Below, piece after piece: positions 54,376-64,000 of a stretch of DNA of 64,000 nt. The notes beneath the pieces were generated by a model, which was given only the letters and a program-made list of their open reading frames with translations, was not told the DNA's origin and searched no databases. Origin of the DNA: Deinococcus sp. Marseille-Q6407. GTDB taxonomy: Bacteria > Deinococcota > Deinococci > Deinococcales > Deinococcaceae. The stretch covers positions 456,501 through 520,500 of the forward strand of contig NZ_CAMPFU010000002.1 in NCBI RefSeq assembly GCF_946848805.1, written 5' to 3'. Positions within the stretch are counted from its first letter, which is position 1. The number at the start of each line of letters is the position of its first letter. The translations under genes and the position numbers were made by a program.

Positions 54376-54480
54376 GCACGCCCTTTTCCACTTGCTGACC
54401 CTTTTCCCCCTCTCCGCCCACGTGGCTGGGAGGGGATTTTCTGTGCCGGCCCAACCTCAGACCAGGCGGCCCGGCCGCGC

Positions 54481-54486
54481 TAGACT
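54481..54486 (+). promoter_or_regulatory. -10 box of leaderless MBL-hydrolase gene
   Basis: TAGACT, 6 nt before the ATG at 54493. Confidence 0.6.
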
Positions 54487-54492
54487 GCTGGC

Positions 54493-55335
54493 ATGTCATG
54501 GACAACTCAGCAGCGGGTGGGCGACACGACCGTCACCTCCCTGACCGACGGCCACTTTCGTCTGGACGGAGGCGCCATGTTCGGCACCGTTCCCAAAGTG
54601 CTGTGGAACGACCTGAACCCCGCCGACGAACTCAACCGCATCAGCCTGCGTATCAACCCGCTGCTGATTCAGCTGGACGGCCGCAATATTCTGGTGGAAA
54701 CCGGCTTCTGGGATCAGGGCGGCGACAAGTTCGAGAACATGTACGCCCTGGACCGCGACGAAACCGTGTTCCGGGGGCTGAACGACGTGGGCCTCAGCCC
54801 GGACGACATCCACATCGTCATCAACACCCACCTGCATTTCGATCATGCCGGGCGCAACGTGACCCCGGCCGGCGACCCCACTTTCCCCAACGCCCGCTAC
54901 GTGGTGCAAAAGCAGGAGCTGCACGACGCCCGGCACGCCCACGAGCGCAGCCGCGCCAGCTATATCGCCGGCTACATCGAACCGATTGCCGACGCGGGTC
55001 TCTTCGACCTGGTCGAGGGCGAGGGCGAAATCGTGCCGGGCGTGAGCGTGCTGCCGCTGCCGGGACACAATCTGGGCCAGCAGGGCGTGGTGCTGCGGTC
55101 CGGCGGCGACACCCTGGTCTACACCGCCGACCTGATCGCCACCACTGCGCATGTGCCCTACGCTTACGTGATGGGCTACGATCTGTATCCGGTCACCTGC
55201 CTGGAAATGCGCAAGAAGTACCTGCCGCAGTGGTACGAGGAAGGCGCCATCATCTGCCCGCCGCACGACCCGGCAGTGGCTTTTGCCCGGCTACAGGAAG
55301 CCAAGCGCGGCTTCAAGTTGGAAGCACTGGAATGA
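54493..55335 (+). CDS. Metallo-beta-lactamase-fold hydrolase
   Basis: 280 residues. Zinc-binding motif NTHLHFDHAGRN (H-x-H-x-D-H), then LPLPGHNLGQQGVVL and YTADLIATTAHVP, and the terminal CPPHDP His. Similar to AHL-lactonase/glyoxalase-II-like proteins. The substrate is unknown. The stop overlaps the next gene (ATGA). Confidence 0.9.
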   Translation: MSWTTQQRVGDTTVTSLTDGHFRLDGGAMFGTVPKVLWNDLNPADELNRISLRINPLLIQLDGRNILVETGFWDQGGDKFENMYALDRDETVFRGLNDVGLSPDDIHIVINTHLHFDHAGRNVTPAGDPTFPNARYVVQKQELHDARHAHERSRASYIAGYIEPIADAGLFDLVEGEGEIVPGVSVLPLPGHNLGQQGVVLRSGGDTLVYTADLIATTAHVPYAYVMGYDLYPVTCLEMRKKYLPQWYEEGAIICPPHDPAVAFARLQEAKRGFKLEALE

Positions 55336-55643
55336 GCGCGGACCGCATCACCTTTCCCAGCCTGCCAGGGGTGCTGGCACCGGGGTCGTGCGGACTGGAC
55401 CCGGCGCTGTACACCCTGGAATGGATTCTCGGCTGGGAGGCCGAGGTGGAGGTGGCCGGCCGGCACTTTGCCGCCGCGCCGGTCTTCGCGCTGCTGCGTG
55501 AGGTGCTGCGCGACCCAGCCGCTTACAGCGTGAGTGCAGACGAGGCCAGGACCGCTGCCGACCGTTTTCTGGCCCAGGCCGGCGCAGCGTTGGAAGTGGC
55601 CGGTGGCCGCCGCGAGTGGCTGGAACGCGAGTTCAGCCGCTAG
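55332..55643 (+). CDS. Small protein of unknown function coupled to the MBL hydrolase
   Basis: 103 residues (MSADRITFPSLPGVLAPGSCG...). Soluble, with LDPALYTLEWILGWEAEVEVAG and a helical C-terminus. ATGA overlap implies co-translation. No family recognised. Confidence 0.6.
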   Translation: MSADRITFPSLPGVLAPGSCGLDPALYTLEWILGWEAEVEVAGRHFAAAPVFALLREVLRDPAAYSVSADEARTAADRFLAQAGAALEVAGGRREWLEREFSR

Positions 55644-55661
55644 GCAGCGACCAGCCGGCGT

Positions 55662-56189
55662 TCAGGCCCGGGCTTCGATCAGGCCAGCCTGCTGGAACTG
55701 AAATAAGGTGCTCAGCAGCAGCCGGGGGGGCAGCGCGGCCTGCTCCAGCATCTCTCCGATGCTCAGGCCGCGCTCGACGCCGCGCAGCACCTGAAACTGC
55801 CGGCGGTTCACCGAAATCCGGTCGTTCCACTGTGCGGTAAAGCCCATCAGCTGTGACCAGTCGCCGTACTGCGCCAGCAGCGGTTTCCAGGCCTCGGTTT
55901 CCTGAAACAGCTGCCGCAGGGCCAGATCACCCGAGAGCGAGAGGCTCCGCTCGGGTGCCGGCTGCGCGGCCCCGAACTGGAATTCGCCGCTCTCGGTGGT
56001 GGTCAGCAGCTGCATGGCGCTTTCGCCTTCCAGCTGTCCCACCCGCGCATGCATGATGGTGCCTTCTTCCAGCCACAACTCGCCCAGGCCGGCGCGGCCC
56101 TGCACTTCCAGCAGGCCGGTGCGTCCCGAAGACATCAGCATCTGCAGGACCGATAGGAAGGGAAACACCGAGAAATTGCCTGCAATCAT
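55662..56189 (-). CDS. DUF4388-domain protein
   Basis: 175 residues. The N-terminal DUF4388/PatA-like pattern is FPFLSVLQMLMSSGRTGLLEVQGRAGLGELWLEEGTIMHARVGQLEGESA. The C-terminal part looks like a winged-helix (VLRGVERGLSIGEMLEQA). DUF4388 proteins occur in two-component and gliding systems. No partner is seen here. TAGACT (56197-56202, minus) is 7 nt before the ATG. Confidence 0.82.
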   Translation of the reverse strand: MIAGNFSVFPFLSVLQMLMSSGRTGLLEVQGRAGLGELWLEEGTIMHARVGQLEGESAMQLLTTTESGEFQFGAAQPAPERSLSLSGDLALRQLFQETEAWKPLLAQYGDWSQLMGFTAQWNDRISVNRRQFQVLRGVERGLSIGEMLEQAALPPRLLLSTLFQFQQAGLIEARA

Positions 56190-56230
56190 ATCCAGCAGTC
56201 TAAGCGAGGCCGCCTGACAGATTTCCAGAC

Positions 56231-56260
56231 TTGGCGCGGGCGGCGGCCGTCACCTATACT
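56231..56260 (+). promoter_or_regulatory. Promoter of the T-box leader
   Basis: -35 TTGGCG (56231-56236), 18-nt spacer, -10 TATACT (56255-56260). The expected start of transcription is near 56267, where ATG CAC TGA begins. Confidence 0.6.
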
Positions 56261-56266
56261 CGGCCC

Positions 56267-56515
56267 ATGCACTGAAGGGGAAAGTAGGCCCCCTGCACGC
56301 CCACCAGAGAGCCGCGGCCCCAGGCTGAAAGCCGCAGCGGACACGGCAGCCGGCCCAAAGTCACCCCCGAGCAGACGGAAGAAAGCCCCCGCGTGAGCGC
56401 AGAGGTGACTAGACCCGTCCGGCCCGCGCCCGTCACCGCGCATGATGAGTGCCCTGCCCATAAAGCAGGGAACAGCGGTGGTACCGCGGGACCTGGACCC
56501 CCAGTCTCGTCCGCA
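56267..56515 (+). promoter_or_regulatory. T-box riboswitch sensing tRNA(Val)
   Basis: Stem I base: GGGG (56277-56280), AAAGTA (S-turn with AGTA, 56281-56286), GGCC. On the other side are GGCC (56352-56355), CAAA, the specifier GTC (56360-56362) followed by A, and CCCC. The specifier is a valine codon. Stem I distal part has AGAGAGCCG and GGCTGAAAGCCG. The T-box core AACAGCGGTGGTACCGCGGG lies at 56471-56490. Its TGGT is complementary to the ACCA end of tRNA(Val). No U tract follows, so the output may be translational. Downstream genes are Nudix and valS. Confidence 0.85.
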
Positions 56516-56585
56516 CCCGGAAGCGCCCAAGCGCGGCTAAGCCCGCTGGGAAAGCTGGCGGTGGGGGCCACTGGAGAACTGCTGA

Positions 56586-57071
56586 ATGGTGACTTTTTTT
56601 GACAGTCTGGAAGCGGCGCGCGCCCACGCGGCGGCACACGGCCTGCGCGAGAAGGCGATGTGCTTTGTGGTGCTGGGCGGCGAACTGCTGGTGATACGGC
56701 ATATTCCTGACGGCGACGCTGGCGTGCAGGTGCCGGCCGGCGGCGTGGAGGCGGGCGAAACCCCCGAAGCGGCCGCCCGGCGCGAGCTGTGGGAAGAATC
56801 CGGCCTGGACATCGCCGGGCCGCAGTATCTCTGCTCATATCTGTGGGAGGCGCAGCTGCCTGAACGCTTTACCCGGCAGGTCTGCCACGCCTACGCTTTC
56901 GCCGGCCCGCTGGACGCCCCGGATGTCTGGACCCATGCCGCCGACGGCGAACTTTACGGCTTCCGCTTCACGGATCTGGGCAGCGTGCACCTCGACTGGG
57001 AGATGGACGCCGCCCTGCCAAAAGTCCGTGACTACGCCGAGAAGTTCGCCGAACGCTATTACCGCAACTGA
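56586..57071 (+). CDS. Nudix hydrolase in the valS operon
   Basis: 161 residues. Nudix box GGVEAGETPEAAARRELWEESGL with flanking VVLGGELLVIRHIPDGDAGVQVPAGG. It hydrolyses nucleoside-diphosphate-linked compounds. The substrate is unknown. It lies between the T-box and valS, 56 nt upstream of valS, so it should respond to uncharged tRNA(Val) too. GGAG (56573-56576) sits 9 nt before the ATG. Confidence 0.9.
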   Translation: MVTFFDSLEAARAHAAAHGLREKAMCFVVLGGELLVIRHIPDGDAGVQVPAGGVEAGETPEAAARRELWEESGLDIAGPQYLCSYLWEAQLPERFTRQVCHAYAFAGPLDAPDVWTHAADGELYGFRFTDLGSVHLDWEMDAALPKVRDYAEKFAERYYRN

Positions 57072-57127
57072 ACCCCCATCCTCCCTTCCCCTTTCCCGCT
57101 CTAAGTCCATAAGTTCAAGGAGACCCT

Positions 57128-59821
<2,694 letters not shown>

Positions 59822-59884
59822 GCCCGTTCAGCTGAGTCCGTTCACCCAAGAGAAGTCCGGGCAGGAAGGGCGCATGATGGGCAG

Positions 59885-60565
59885 ATGACCCTTCCTGCCC
59901 TGTCTGATCTGGCGGCCTGGCTGCAGCGCGAGCTGCAGGAACCGGAGCCGCTGCGCCGCCCGGGAGGGCCGCAGACAATTCGCCGCCTGGCTCTTGCCCT
60001 GGAACCGGGCGACCTGCCTGCCAGCCTGGACGCCGACGCTCTGTTTTTGCACCGTTCGCGCCGGGCAGGTGGCAACTGGCCTGAGCTGGGCATTCTGGGC
60101 GCCCACGACGGCTTTGATCTTCACCTGACCACCGGCCCCAACCACCGCCTGGCCGCGCGGCTGGGCTGGACAGAAGTGAGCGAACTGAGCTGGCAGGGCC
60201 GCACGGTGGGCCTGCGTGCCACCGCGCCGCAGCCCGACTGGGCCAGCCTGCAAGCGGCGCTGCACCGCGAACTGGGCGGCGAAGACACCTCCTGGCTGCC
60301 GGCCGAACCACAGGCGCCACTGGTGCTGGCGCTGATGAATGCGATGAACCCGGAACTGATAACCTTCGCGGCGCAGCAGGGCGTTCAGGTCTATCTGACG
60401 GGGCAACTGCGGCCTTCTGCGGCAGCAGCAGCTCAGGCCTGCGGCCTGGGAGTTGCTGCGCTGGGACACCGCCGCACCGAGCTGTGGGGCCTGCGGCAAC
60501 TGGCGCGTGAGCTGGAAGCGGCGTTCCCGGGCCTCTGTACCCAGGTCTATTCCCAGAGCGGCTGA
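59885..60565 (+). CDS. Nif3-like dinuclear metal centre protein
   Basis: 226 residues. Nif3 pattern: DLAAWLQRELQ at the N-terminus, ALALEPGDLPASLDADALFLHRSRR, and at the C-terminus QQGVQVYLTGQLRPSAAAAAQACGLGVAALGHRRTELWGLRQLARELEAAFPGL with the 'GH-x-x-x-E' motif. It lacks the usual HH near the N-terminus, so metal binding may be reduced. A CATGAT box (59873-59878) lies 6 nt upstream. A short tandem GTTCAGCTGAG repeat lies between valS and this gene. Confidence 0.75.
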   Translation: MTLPALSDLAAWLQRELQEPEPLRRPGGPQTIRRLALALEPGDLPASLDADALFLHRSRRAGGNWPELGILGAHDGFDLHLTTGPNHRLAARLGWTEVSELSWQGRTVGLRATAPQPDWASLQAALHRELGGEDTSWLPAEPQAPLVLALMNAMNPELITFAAQQGVQVYLTGQLRPSAAAAAQACGLGVAALGHRRTELWGLRQLARELEAAFPGLCTQVYSQSG

Positions 60566-60626
60566 TTCTGGCCCGTGGCCCTGGCGCTTGCGCCGCCCTT
60601 GTCAGCCCCGTATCATCGGCCTTCTG

Positions 60627-61103
60627 ATGCCTACCCTGCACCTGTTGGTCGGCCTGCCGGGCGCCGGCAAGATGACATTCGCCCGAAAGCTGGAGCGCGA
60701 CCGCCCCGCCCTGTGCCTGACCCCCGACGAGTGGATGAAACCGCTGTTCGGCGTAGACGACATAGACGGCAAACGCGGCCTGCTGGAGCGCGAGCTGCTC
60801 TGGTCGGTGGCCCGCCGGACACTAGAACTGGGCACCGATGTGGTGCTGGACTATGGCCTGTGGACACCGCAGGAACGCGGGCTGTACCGCCAGCGGGCGC
60901 TGGAACTGGGTGCGGGGGTGCAGCTGCACGTGCTGGACCTGCCGCTGGATGAGCTATGGCGGCGGTTGGAGCGGCGCAACGCCAGCGGCGAACACCCTTT
61001 TCAGGTGTCGCGCGAGCAGCTGCTGGCCTGGGACGGCTGGTTTCAGCGGCCCGGCGCCGAAGAACTGGCAGACTTTGGCGTTACGGCAGGCGCCGCCGGC
61101 TGA
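60627..61103 (+). CDS. P-loop ATPase/kinase (AAA_33, PNK-like)
   Basis: 158 residues. Walker A LLVGLPGAGKMTFARKL at the N-terminus, then LTPDEWMKPLFG, VVLDYGLWTPQERGLYRQRA and LHVLDLPLDELWRRLERRN with the lid arginines. Fits zeta-toxin/polynucleotide-kinase-like small kinases. Substrate unknown. TATCAT (60611-60616) lies upstream. Confidence 0.82.
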   Translation: MPTLHLLVGLPGAGKMTFARKLERDRPALCLTPDEWMKPLFGVDDIDGKRGLLERELLWSVARRTLELGTDVVLDYGLWTPQERGLYRQRALELGAGVQLHVLDLPLDELWRRLERRNASGEHPFQVSREQLLAWDGWFQRPGAEELADFGVTAGAAG

Positions 61104-61105
61104 CT

Positions 61106-62728
61106 TCAGGGCTGGCGCCGGAAACCAGCGAAGGTGTCGCGCAGCAGCCGGGCGCACTCGCCGGCGCGGTAGCCGCGCTGCACCTCCGGCTGCACGCCCC
61201 AGTGGTGGCCCAGCAGGTCATGCACCCCGCCTAGCGCCCCCGCCCGCGGGTTGGCCGCGCCATATACGATGCGCCCCACTCGCGCTTCCAGGGCGGCGCC
61301 CAGGCACATCGGGCAGGGTTCCAGGGTTACTACCAGGGTGCAGCCGCTCAGGTAAGCGGTGCCGAGGTGAGCGGCCGCCGCCCGCAGGGCTTCCAGTTCG
61401 GCGTGGCGGGTCATGTCGCCGCGTTCGCGGCTGCGGTTGCGGCCTAGGCCCACCACCGCCCCGCCCGCATCCAGCACGGCTGCGCCCACCGGCACCTCCT
61501 GCGCCCCGGCGGCCTCCCGCGCCTGTGCCAGTGCGGCTTCCATGCCTTCCCAGAGGGGGTCATGCCAGGCGGTCTGGGCGCGGGCCCCAGCCGCCCAGAC
61601 CGGAGGATGCAGGCCCACCCACTGCACCCCCCCGTCGGGCGCGGCAAGCAGCGGCACCTGCGAGCGCTGCTCACGCGGCACCCGCCGCTCGGCCAAGACA
61701 TCGCTGAGTTTGCGGGTGCCCCCGCTCAGGCGAATGCGGTCGCCCGGCTGCGGCGTGCGGGCCTGCCACTCGGCTGGATAGGCAAACTCCGGCGCACTGA
61801 AGTCCGGCGGTGTGCCGGGCAGCACCAGGCGGCTGCCAGTCGCACTCGCCGGCTGCCCGCCCGGCAGGGTCAGGTGCCGGGTGCTGCCGCTTTGCAGGGC
61901 TTCGGCCAGCGCCTGCAGCTGCCCGGCGTGAACCTCCAGCCCGGCCCGGCCCAGTTCGGCGCGCAGCCAGCGGCGCAGCACGGCCGCCGGCTGCCCGGCC
62001 AGCGGCGTGTGTGGCTGAATAGCCGCCGCCAGCGCGGTCAGGGCCACGTCGTCCTCAGCAGCGGTGACCGCCTGCCGTGCCAGCGCCTCCTCCACTCCCG
62101 GAAAGCGCGAGCGCAGCAGCGGCAGCACCTCCAGCCGCAGCCATACCCGCGTCAGAGCGGTATCGGCGTTGGTGGCGTCCTCGCGCCAGTCCTGGCCCAG
62201 CGAGCGCAGGTAGGCTTCCACATCCTCCCGCGTCACGTCCAGCAGTGGACGCTGCACCCCACCCCAGCGCGGAGCGATCCCGGTCAACACCGCCTCGCCG
62301 CGCAGCAGCCGCAGCAGCACGGTTTCGGCCTGATCGCGGCGGGTGTGGGCGGTCAGCACCGTGCCGATACCTGCCTGTTTGGCCGTGCGGGTCAGGAACG
62401 AATAGCGCAGCCTCCGGGCCGCCGCCTCCACATTCCAGCCGCGCTGCTGCGCCACCCGGCCCACCTCGGCCCGCCCGCCGGCGTAGGGCACGCCCAGCTC
62501 TGCGGCCAGCGCCGCCACCCAGGCCGCGTCCTCTGCCGAGTCGGGGCGCAGCGCGTGGTCAAAGTGCGCCACCAGCGGCTGTGCTCCGGCCGCCAGCAGC
62601 CCGCGCAGCAGCGCCACACTGTCGGCTCCGCCCGAGACCGCCGCCACCACCCGCTGGCCGGCAAAGCGCCGCAGAGCCGCCGGCACGGCCAGCACCGGGA
62701 CAGGCAAAAGCTGGGAAGGCTGGGTCAT
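61106..62728 (-). CDS. tilS-tadA: Fused tRNA(Ile)-lysidine synthetase / tRNA adenosine deaminase
   Basis: 540 residues. Residues 1-~385 are TilS, with PP-loop SGGADS (32-37), AHFDHALRPDSAEDA, AHTRRDQAET and RPLLDVTREDVEAYL, plus the C-terminal TilS domain (RLSGGTRKLSDVLAERRVPR). Residues ~390-540 are a TadA-type deaminase, with zinc ligands His442, Cys472, Cys475 and catalytic Glu444 (HAE...PCPMC). Both act on the wobble base: C34 to lysidine in tRNA(Ile) and A34 to inosine in tRNA(Arg). TACACT (62735-62740, minus) is 6 nt before the ATG. Confidence 0.93.
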   Translation of the reverse strand: MTQPSQLLPVPVLAVPAALRRFAGQRVVAAVSGGADSVALLRGLLAAGAQPLVAHFDHALRPDSAEDAAWVAALAAELGVPYAGGRAEVGRVAQQRGWNVEAAARRLRYSFLTRTAKQAGIGTVLTAHTRRDQAETVLLRLLRGEAVLTGIAPRWGGVQRPLLDVTREDVEAYLRSLGQDWREDATNADTALTRVWLRLEVLPLLRSRFPGVEEALARQAVTAAEDDVALTALAAAIQPHTPLAGQPAAVLRRWLRAELGRAGLEVHAGQLQALAEALQSGSTRHLTLPGGQPASATGSRLVLPGTPPDFSAPEFAYPAEWQARTPQPGDRIRLSGGTRKLSDVLAERRVPREQRSQVPLLAAPDGGVQWVGLHPPVWAAGARAQTAWHDPLWEGMEAALAQAREAAGAQEVPVGAAVLDAGGAVVGLGRNRSRERGDMTRHAELEALRAAAAHLGTAYLSGCTLVVTLEPCPMCLGAALEARVGRIVYGAANPRAGALGGVHDLLGHHWGVQPEVQRGYRAGECARLLRDTFAGFRRQP

Positions 62729-62784
62729 CAGGGCAGTGTACAGGGCACCCGCCTGCGAGTAGGGCCGCTGGGCCGCGGCAGGGG

Positions 62785-63058
62785 TTCACAAGCCGGGGGG
62801 CAGCTCAGCTATACTGTCCGGTCTGGAACGGAGCGGGTGTATATTTTTCCGGCAGCTGTTTCACACATCGTAAAGTAGGTCACCCCAGCCACTGTTCTTC
62901 TGCCAAGCTGAAGCGCGGGCCATGGGGCCTGACTCGTGCCGGGCAGCCACCGGCTCAGAGGCTGCTGCCAGTGATACGAAGCAGCCCAGTCCGGCTGCCC
63001 TGGTTCCCTTGTTTCCCTTTTCCCCCTTCCAAGCTCAAGCAGAATTCCGAGGATCCTT
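62785..63058 (+). promoter_or_regulatory. Promoter and long leader of the Lrp-family gene
   Basis: -35 TTCACA (62785-62790), 19-nt spacer, -10 TATACT (62810-62815). This leaves a leader of about 235 nt, with pyrimidine-rich sequence just before the GAGGA ribosome site. I see no gene and no clear terminator in it. Confidence 0.5.
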
Positions 63059-63568
63059 ATGAAAAAGACCGATGTCAGCCCCAACCCCAAACGCAAAACC
63101 GGCTCCAGCGCGCCGAAACTCGATTCGCTGGACCTGCAGCTGGTGGACGCCCTGCAGCACGACGCCCGGCTCAGCATCCGTGAGCTGGGCCGGCGCCTGG
63201 GTGTCTCGGCGCCCACTGTTTCGGACCGGCTCAGCCGCCTGGAAGCGGCCGGCGTTATTCGTTCCTACGGCGCGGTGGTGTCGCTGGGTGCCCTGGGCTA
63301 CGGCGTGGTGGCCTTTGTAGGCGTGTTCGATACCGGCGAGAAGTTCGGCGAGCTGGACCACTGGGCCCAGGAAAACCCCCATGTCCTGGAATGCCACCAC
63401 CTGACCGGGCGCTTCGCCGCGCTGCTCAAGGTGGCCGTGACCGACATCACCGCCCTCAACGACCTGGTGATGGAACTGGTAGACCTGGGCGTGCAATGTG
63501 ACACCAGCATCGTGCTGAACTCGCCGGTGCCCGACAAACTGATCACCGTCGAGAGCCAAGACGAGTAA
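63059..63568 (+). CDS. Lrp/AsnC-family transcriptional regulator
   Basis: 169 residues. The N-terminal ~20 residues are basic and disordered. The winged HTH is LDSLDLQLVDALQHDARLSIRELGRRLGVSAPTVSDRLSRLEAAGVI. The C-terminal RAM domain follows (GVVAFVGVFDTGEKFGELDHWAQENPHVLECHHLTGRFAALLKVAV). Amino acid-responsive regulation is likely. The effector and targets are unknown. Confidence 0.92.
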   Translation: MKKTDVSPNPKRKTGSSAPKLDSLDLQLVDALQHDARLSIRELGRRLGVSAPTVSDRLSRLEAAGVIRSYGAVVSLGALGYGVVAFVGVFDTGEKFGELDHWAQENPHVLECHHLTGRFAALLKVAVTDITALNDLVMELVDLGVQCDTSIVLNSPVPDKLITVESQDE

Positions 63569-63584
63569 CTGCCGGACCAAACGG

Positions 63585-63634
63585 CAAAAAGGAAGCACCC
63601 GGAGCCAAATCTTCAGCTCCAGGTGCTTCCTTAG
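63585..63634. terminator. Bidirectional terminator
   Basis: AAGGAAGCACC (63589-63599) / GGTGCTTCCTT (63622-63632), with an inner GGAGC/GCTCC pair. The minus strand has a T run beyond it, so it best serves the gene to the right. Confidence 0.85.
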
Positions 63635-63641
63635 TTAGGGA

Positions 63642-64000
63642 TCAGTTTTCCAGTTTGACGGTGCTGTTGTCACCCATATCCGCCTGCTGGCCGGCGACCA
63701 GGCCCTTGGCGAGCTGGAAGACAGAAGCCAGCTTGCCGCTGCTTTCCCACAGCTCGGCGCCGTGCGGGTCAACGTGGATCAGCTGCACGTTGGGGTCGTC
63801 AATGCCTTTGGGGAAATAAGCCTTGTAAAAGTCACTCCAGACTTCTTCCAGCTTGGCACGGTCTTCGATCAGTTCGGCGCGGCCGGAGATGCTCACGTAG
63901 TTCTGGCCGTCGGGCTGGCCGTAAGCCAGGTTGATTTCGGGGCGGGCCTTGATATCGCTGACCCACTCGGTGTCCTTGCCGCCGATAAACCACAGCTCAC
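63642..64000 (-). CDS. Pyridoxamine 5'-phosphate oxidase-like FMN-binding stress protein, cut by the window
   Basis: Partial: the reading frame is open at 64000. Visible sequence is LWFIGGKDTEWVSDIKARPEINLAYGQPDGQNYVSISGRAEL, then WSDFYKAYFPKGIDDPNVQLIHVDPHGAELWESS. This fits the general stress protein 26 family (FMN-binding split barrel). The start is outside the window. Confidence 0.85.
   Translation of the reverse strand, partial: ELWFIGGKDTEWVSDIKARPEINLAYGQPDGQNYVSISGRAELIEDRAKLEEVWSDFYKAYFPKGIDDPNVQLIHVDPHGAELWESSGKLASVFQLAKGLVAGQQADMGDNSTVKLEN

Overview
The window is 64 kb of high-GC, gene-dense bacterial chromosome. It almost certainly comes from a Deinococcus (phylum Deinococcota). 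The evidence is the gene content: RecF next to a DciA-type helicase loader, bacillithiol synthesis (bshA), two different aspartyl-tRNA synthetases, a TilS-TadA fusion, and small genes shared only with that group. A second sign is how genes start. A -10 box of the TANNNT type lies 6-8 nt upstream of the start codon in about 30 places, the signature of leaderless mRNAs common in this genus. I see no rRNA, tRNA, CRISPR array, insertion sequence, prophage or replication origin.

Layout. 1-3 kb: hisS-aspS operon. 3-7.5 kb: uvrC, a frameshifted degV, bshA and a secreted protein. 7.6-9.7 kb: sucCD (minus strand). 9.8-15 kb: pepQ, a YbjN-like gene, an RNA methyltransferase, and an operon of dehydrogenase, degV and a degenerate ArgC-like protein. 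15-16.5 kb: the second, archaeal-type aspS behind a leader-peptide attenuator. 16.7-23.8 kb: cysQ-like, recF, dciA-like, moaB, ccdA-ccmA-ccmB. 23.9-29.8 kb: asd, phoH, sodA, three small genes, hemB, a phosphatase and an ABM monooxygenase. 29.9-33.2 kb: sdhCDAB. 33.4-42.2 kb: mnmA, tetR, a quinone-oxidoreductase-like gene, an S1-domain gene, aroA, two damaged genes, a saccharopine-dehydrogenase-like gene and an aminotransferase. 42.2-47.7 kb: a DUF4258 gene behind an attenuator, DoxX, cupins, ychJ, gltX and a polyprenyl synthase. 47.7-51 kb: ftsE-ftsX-envC-like. 51-56.2 kb: ctp, a dicarboxylate symporter, an MBL hydrolase and DUF4388. 56.2-59.8 kb: a Val T-box, a Nudix gene and valS. 59.9-64 kb: a Nif3-like gene, a P-loop kinase, tilS-tadA, an Lrp regulator and an FMN-binding stress protein cut by the window end.

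The most striking signal is at 15005-15190. A consensus promoter places the mRNA 5' end at an AUG that opens a 14-codon peptide, MLPTANNQNNDDSR. It holds four Asn and two Asp codons and is followed by an 8-bp terminator hairpin with a U tract and then by the archaeal-type AspRS. In Deinococcus this enzyme makes Asp-tRNA(Asn), the precursor of tRNA-bound asparagine. The arrangement therefore looks like classical ribosome-stalling attenuation applied to a tRNA synthetase that doubles as the asparagine biosynthetic enzyme. Further leader-based control appears at valS (T-box with a GUC specifier), at phoH and the S1 gene (short leaderless upstream ORFs overlapping the gene start), and before the DUF4258 gene (promoter, AUG-CCC-UGA, terminator).
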